From: Rhipicephalus microplus
Lineage: Eukaryota > Arthropoda > Arachnida > Ixodida > Ixodidae
Length of the DNA stretch: 64,000 bases
Assembly: GCF_043290135.1 (NCBI RefSeq)
Contig: NW_027464588.1
Location: 4,889,501 to 4,953,500 of the forward strand
Reading direction: 5' to 3'
The translations under genes and the position numbers were made by a program. A model generated the notes under the pieces. The model saw only the letters and a program-made list of their open reading frames with translations, did no database searches and was not told the origin of the DNA. Below, piece by piece: positions 58,567 to 64,000 of the stretch. How positions within the stretch are numbered: the stretch's first letter is position 1; each line of letters begins with the position of its first letter.

Positions 58567-59260
58567 CAGTCATTCATTTATTTATACTGTTAGCCCAGAA
58601 GTGGGCCGTTACAGGGTGGAAGTACAAACAATTATTTGCAAAAAAGAAGTACCGTACAGGTCTCGAGATAATTTCTCGGTATTATTGTGACCAGCAACTC
58701 GAAGTTATACATAACATACATAAATGGAACACACATGCGATGCAATACATACGCGCAGAACAGCACATGACGCATTTGAGGCGGCACTTTTGCACCGCAC
58801 TGAAGATTTGAAAGACAACTACTGCAGGATCATGCAACCAACAAAAAGTACACACACACGCAAAAAAAAAAAAAAACATATGTCACTGTTATTCGGAAAA
58901 TAAACGTTTTAGATTCAGTTCAAATGATGTAAGCGAGGAACAACCAATTATAGACTCTGGCAGCATATTCCAATCTTCAATAGCACGTGGAAAGTAACTG
59001 AACTTAAAGCAATCGTTACGTGGGACTAGGGGTGGTATATACATATTATGGCGATGTCTGGAGTGTTCTTGTGTGTTGACCTGGAAGTAATCTGAATAGT
59101 TTAGTTTAAATTGATTATGAATTAACTGGAAGAGGAATTTCAGACGCTCAATCCTCGTCCTAAGTTCAGGACTATCCAGTCCAGCTTTTTTACAGAGTTC
59201 AGTAGGAGAATGATGTCGGCTATATTTATTAAAAATAAATCTCGCACCAAGTCGCTGTAT
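58567..59260 (-). pseudogene. CR1-group LINE 3' fragment
   Basis: On the minus strand an open frame (59258-58890) reads RLGARFIFNKYSRHHSPTEL, LRTRIERLKFLFQLIHN and FSYFPRAIEDWNMLPESII, the C-terminal end of CR1/L2-type ORF2. It has no stop until the TAA at about 58890. The 3' UTR ends in ATAAATAAATG-type repeats at 58567. It is truncated on its 5' side at 59260. Confidence 0.78.
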
Positions 59261-61430
59261 TTACTTGAATACCGTATTTACTTGAATGTGACGCAAAGTT
59301 TTTTTTTTCTTTCATAATCTTTCTGATAAAGTCGATCATCGCGTACAGAGTACCGAAATTCCATCTTTTTGAGGGGTGAAGTCTTCACGCCGCGGGTCAT
59401 ATGCCCCGTGTCGTCGTACTTGTCCTAGTAGCCAGTTGCATTGCATTGCATGTCAAAAAAATGGCGTCACAGCATATTCACAGGGTGAATGATGATCAGT
59501 TAGGCGAAGCGTTCGTCAGTCCATCCGTGCTTCCGTGCGTCCGCCCCACCATCCGTCCGTCCATCTGTCCGTCCTTGCATCTGTCTGCGCGTCCATCTAT
59601 GCATCTGTTCATCCATCCGTCCATCCGCTTTGCCCTACTCGTGATGATATACCTTGTGGATATGCTGTGATTTTTTTTCCAAAGTTAATGAAATGTGTGT
59701 GCATGTGGGGGGGGGGGGCGCGCAAGCGTGTGTATACAAAAATAGGTAGCAGGGACGCGCGACTGAAATTACTATTATTAGTCTTTTTTTTTCTATGCCG
59801 AGCGTGAAGGTGGCCTAATAATACCGTTATTAAAGACATTACTGGCGCATTAATTCCGCCAGCTAATATTATTTTCTGCTGTTTTTTTCTACTCAACTTT
59901 ATTATGCACCGTACTGTATTGTGTGACAATTTTTAAAGTGCCGAGTGTATTTTGCATGGAAAGAGGTATTGGTGCTCTCTCTATTACATCAAAAAAAGGG
60001 GGACCACTACAAGCGCAGGTTAAGCTTCTCCGCCGAGGAGATTGGAGCCTAATGTAAGAATGCGTGAATTCGTTTAAGCCAGCCGTACAATGTACGGCTG
60101 GCCATGTACATGTACAGCCGTACATTGTACAATGTACATTGTACATTGTACATTGTACATTGTACTGCCGTACATGTACAATGCGCTAACCCATTTCGCT
60201 GGTGGGGAGGACAACCGTATAATTAAGCCTAATGTCTTTTGCCGCTTGACTTACCATCTGTTTCCCACCAACAGCTGTGCTGCAGTGAATGCACACCTGC
60301 TTCGAGCTGTTAGAATTCCTACACCACACACGCAGGCTGAAACCACAGGCACGCGTTACGAAATTTCTCCCGGCGCCAGTCTCATATAATCCCGTCCGCT
60401 GAACCGCGTGGCCTGATAAGCACTTCGTTTAACGTGTTGCTTTATTTGTCGGAGTTTCAGGCGCGATTGCTGCATTACTCTGCCGCATACCTGTTTACCT
60501 GAGCATCCTAACTTGCTCAAATATGATCGGATTCTCACGGGATCATTTAATTAGCGGTGCCAGTTCGAAATGCCCGCGGCATTCTTTGACAAAGCTGTCC
60601 ATTGCAAGTGGTGGGAAAAAGCAGTTGGCGTGTCGACTGACCTATCGTCGGTTTACGGAAGCTCGCAGCACGCTCTCGATGCGAACGGCATCGTGTGTAC
60701 TTACTCCGCTGTAAAGCCGTGCCACTTACGGCGTCGCGCTGTGTACATACCACAGAGTCAGTACGAAAACGCTGAAGTGATCCGGAAGGTAAAAAGAAAA
60801 AAAACTACAGGAGGTTGTTTGCACACGCACTGGCACCCATGCGAGTATGCGCCTGCGTACGTGTGTGCTTTGTGCATTCCTCTTTCCGTGACTGTCTTTT
60901 TTTTTTTCGCCGAAACAATGAAACTATAAAGAAACAAGCCCACATAGCCACACATGTGCTGCCATGCCATCGTAACAGCTCATGCTAATTTCAGCGCTGA
61001 CGTTTTCTTCATTACCTTGGTTAAATTCATATTCCTGTTTTCGTGTCCCGTCTGCTCTTCCGGTTAACACCCACAGCAACGTTTGAGTTTACAGCAACTT
61101 GCTTCCTCGTATACTTTGAATCTTTTTTGCGTAGTTGTTTTTTTTTCTTAGAGAGATAAGTTTGTTTAAAGAAACAGAAATGCAGAGGGGTCAGTCTGAG
61201 CAATAGCATGCTCTAGCCGGCTACTCTGCACCGGGGAGAAAAAATGGGTGGAAAAAGAGTAATTGTTGATAATTGTAAGTCAGAAAGGTAAATATATACA
61301 GTATATTCCAGCTAAGAAAAATGTTTTAGCCACGCATATAGCCCACTTGCTTTTCATTCTTAACCGTTCATAATCGTTCTTAACCGTTCATAGCCGTTCT
61401 TATGACCACATTTGCACTGTTGGTGTCAAG
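59261..61430. other. Unassigned spacer with low-complexity tracts
   Basis: Contains a (GTCC/CATC)n stretch at 59515-59632, a G12 run near 59707, and a TGTACAAT palindromic array at 60085-60185. An open frame at 60570-60929 has no recognised domain. No supported gene. Confidence 0.45.
60085..60185. repeat. TGTACATT heptamer array with palindromic arms
   Basis: Contains five or so TACATTG/TGTACAT heptamers in tandem (60121-60165). They are flanked by GCCGTACA blocks and by the inverted pair GTACGGCTGGC/TGTACAGCCGTAC. Most units are self-complementary, so long hairpins or a cruciform are possible. Confidence 0.75.
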
Positions 61431-61690
61431 CTAAAGGCCTAACAATGTCTCATCAGGTATATAATGAACTATTGCAATATCGTTCAATATAAAAGAAATC
61501 GGTGTTTTTAGTTCACCTACGTATGCTGGGCAATCACAAAATATGTGCTTAAGTGTTTCTGGCACATCACAGCGTTCAAAATTGGGACCTGTGTCACTGT
61601 AGACGCAGTTGTTTCTTTTATTGTTAAACTCTTCAAATGAAACTTGTTCTGAGAGAGCAAGATATTGGAGAGAGCCATTCATACAACGGT
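61431..61690 (-). pseudogene. I-type LINE C-terminal fragment
   Basis: On the minus strand the frame reads CDVPETLKHIFCDCPAYVGE, the C...ET..H..C.CP.Y motif at the end of I- and Jockey-type ORF2, then a short helical tail with frame loss. Old and truncated. Confidence 0.48.
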
Positions 61691-64000
61691 GGGGAAACTA
61701 TTCTGTTTATTTGCATACATGAATTGTTTGTTTGCGTATACTTGTTGCACGTGCCACGGTGAATCACTTACATCGAACCATATTGTATGCCAGAATACTT
61801 CACTCTAAAATACAAGTTTACAACGGCTAAAGTATATTTTCACTATGTGTGACGCTTTCGTGTGACGATTTCTAATGGATTAATGTGATCATCTGGTGGA
61901 GCTTCACATATAGAGTAACATAAAAATTACAAGAGTGTACATTCGGGTGAAAAGCAAGTTCACGTCAGCCGTAAGATGGCAACACATCACTCACTGCTTC
62001 AAGAATACACGCGTACTTCTTATTTACTACAGTACTTTTTATAGTGCATTATATGTCTACGTTTCAGGGGACCAGATTTACGTTAGCCTAAGCTCCTATT
62101 ATGTAGCCACCAAAACAGCTATTCTCCCGCTCCTCTTTTTTTTGCTATTGTCACTCTCGACTTGCTGCACAAGAACTTTGAAAAAAGAATTCCTGGTACC
62201 ATAGCATGGCTGCCTAGTGTCAGGACCGATGATTAGACATACTATATAAATTAAGCTAACATTATACAGCAGTAACAAACGTAACAGCTAAAAATACATA
62301 TATTAATCAGTCTCTTAGAGGCAAGCTAATATACCTTTAGTGAATTGATTAGTCTTCATGCATGCAGTGTTCTTACGTGTAGAGTAGGAGTCAGCTCAGC
62401 AGCATGGCCCTTTCACTCTGTTTCGATCCCCGAGTCTCACAAATTTTCATCATCTGGCAGTAGACATGTCGCAGTAGACATGTCTCGTCACAAATACTGC
62501 GTTTTAAAATTAAAAAAAAATTGTATGTTCTATGATTTACATCTAAATGATTAGAAATTATTTGTCGCATCTGAAACAATGCGGGTTGTACGGCCCTTCC
62601 GTACACTGCTGGTAGGGGACATACACACCCCGACACGGGCATGTATTACAGGTAACTATTGTGAATTATAGGATTTGACACAATAATAATGAGATCTAAC
62701 AGACAACTATGCCAAGGACAGTATAAGGGGAGGTACTATAAGTAATTACAATGTAATTGAGAGGAAAGGAAAGTGGACGAAAAGATAGCTTTGCGGGGGC
62801 AGGGACCCCACTGCGGTCATTGGTTGTCGCTGTTTGGTGAAAGAAGCGCTAACGTACTGTTACGAAGGACTATCTTCGCAAATGTTTCTCCTACCACTTT
62901 CCCATCACTTTTCCGAGCGAAGCTGTTCTTTGTCGACACTTGCAAACCCGGTATCCATGGTTGTGTTGCGTAATAAACGACTATGTGCCACAGCTATTGA
63001 ATAAATACCACTACTCATCACTGCATGGTCCGCCAAAAATGGAAGAGACAGTTAGCCCAACAAAACAAGTATGTGCCGCCGAAATCTGTGTGGCTTATCG
63101 GAAAACTATCATCGTCAGGAACACGCATGTGCCATAGATTTGGGGAACTAGAAGGCTAATTCAATACAACCACAGAAATTGGGTACACGCAACTTCAAAA
63201 AAATAATAAGAAAAGAACAGCTATAGCCACACAGGTGTTTTCTCGATACTACAGTCACATCAGAACTGCGTGATCCTATGTGGTTATAAAAGTTGGTGAC
63301 TATACGACCCTTTCAAAGCTCAACAAATGGCGTTTATTAAAGAGCAGCTTTGCATCATATCGGAGCACCTTAAACGAAGGCTTCTCCGTGAACCTGTGTA
63401 TAAGAGCGGTATGGTCATGATACAATAAAATGATACTACTCCCATCAATACGTTTTAACGAGACTTAAATTAAGAATATTTATACAACATATCTGAAAGA
63501 CTTGGAAAACATCGAAAAGCGTTCGCTTCCAGCTTCGCTGTTTCATTGGTGTCCGCGAAGAGGACCTGGTTGAATTTTTCTCTACTATGTTTGAACACTT
63601 ACAACCGCCTAAAGCTGCGGACATTGGCCATAGGAAGCGCCCAATTTCACTGAAACGCATAATATAGCAGTTGAAATGGCTCGCAGGCTACCCATCATTT
63701 TACTTGGTCTATCTTTTCATCACATGCTCCCTTTAAAGCGCGTTTATTCAAAGTGCTTTGGAAAAATTATTTATTAGAGCATTTTATTATGTTTTGCTAT
63801 ATGTATCAGTAAGATCCCTTTTCCTTGTAAGTATGTGCCGTTTGTGAGCAATCAACATCAAGAAACTGCCGCTCGTGCACCCCCTCGACTCGACCCTGTA
63901 GAAACCAAGGTTTCAGATCATCTTAGGCCACTACACCAAAAGGCGAATTCGCAGGACCGTTCTCATCTGCAGTCACCACTGCTAGAGCATGCAGCGCATC
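61691..64000. other. Unassigned AT-rich spacer
   Basis: No gene, SINE or LINE recognised. A plus-strand frame at 63517-63663 (containing GVREEDLVEFF) is open for 49 codons without a start or known domain. Confidence 0.4.

Noticed and set aside
58857..58876. Poly-A run as a LINE poly-A tail
   Set aside because: It lies inside the 3' UTR of the minus-strand CR1-group fragment; that element's tail is the ATAAATAAATG-type repeat at 58567.
60570..60929. 119-codon open frame
   Set aside because: Runs into an A-rich and T-rich tract and has no domain; could not be distinguished from chance.
63517..63663. 49-codon frame containing GVREEDLVEFF
   Set aside because: Looks protein-like but has no start codon, splice sites or family that I can name.

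Overview
The window looks like intergenic DNA from a hard tick (Ixodidae, probably metastriate), made almost entirely of transposable elements. The main clues are tRNA-derived SINEs that resemble the tick Ruka family, many LINE relics (I-type with RNase H, CR1-like, and one of unassigned clade), Ty3-type LTR retrotransposons with SCAN-like Gag and Gmr1-like domain order, a Penelope-like element, a P-element/THAP transposon, and AT-rich single-copy spacers. I see no rRNA, tRNA gene, CRISPR array or bacterial operon. No complete host gene can be supported. The best host candidates are a broken reading frame for a membrane-anchored protein (22198-23710) and a weak 94-codon frame behind a TATA box (13058-13382). 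The species call is inference from repeat content by eye.

Layout. 1-3832: LTR retrotransposon on the minus strand, cut by the window edge, with only gag and protease. 3833-10375: old LINE and SINE relics and a foldback. 10376-11868 and 18404-20189: two copies of a repeat family with hairpin ends, a (TATC)n tract and an array of about 147-bp units. The second copy is directly abutted by a related 600-bp element (20190-about 20815) that carries a TATA/Inr promoter, a short ORF and splice-donor sequences. 22198-23710: candidate membrane-protein gene. 24.3-26.5 kb: SINE and LINE relics. 28.0-33.0 kb: Penelope-like element flanked by partial copies of an SGNH-hydrolase-like frame and itself interrupted by a LINE tail. 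33.1-35.7 kb: a LINE with few lesions. 39178-40294: solo LTR of the first LTR family. 40.9-45.7 kb: a nearly intact CR1-group LINE on the minus strand with tandem TATA-bearing promoter monomers. 47015-58520: a third copy of the hairpin-ended family, into which an 8.6-kb LTR retrotransposon (itself carrying a P-element) and a SINE (itself carrying a solo LTR) have inserted. 58.5-64 kb: LINE tails, microsatellites and unassigned spacer.

How the parts relate. The target-site duplications allow the order of insertion in the 47-58 kb region to be read directly: hairpin-ended element first, then the LTR retrotransposon (TSD ATGG) and the SINE (13-bp TSD), then the P-element (8-9-bp TSD) and the solo LTR (TSD GCGT). 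Both LTR families encode a Gag region resembling the SCAN fold, and the second has integrase upstream of reverse transcriptase, the Gmr1 arrangement. The most original signals are the mobile promoter/first-exon/splice-donor cassette at 20.2-20.8 kb and the association of an SGNH-hydrolase-like frame with a Penelope-like element.
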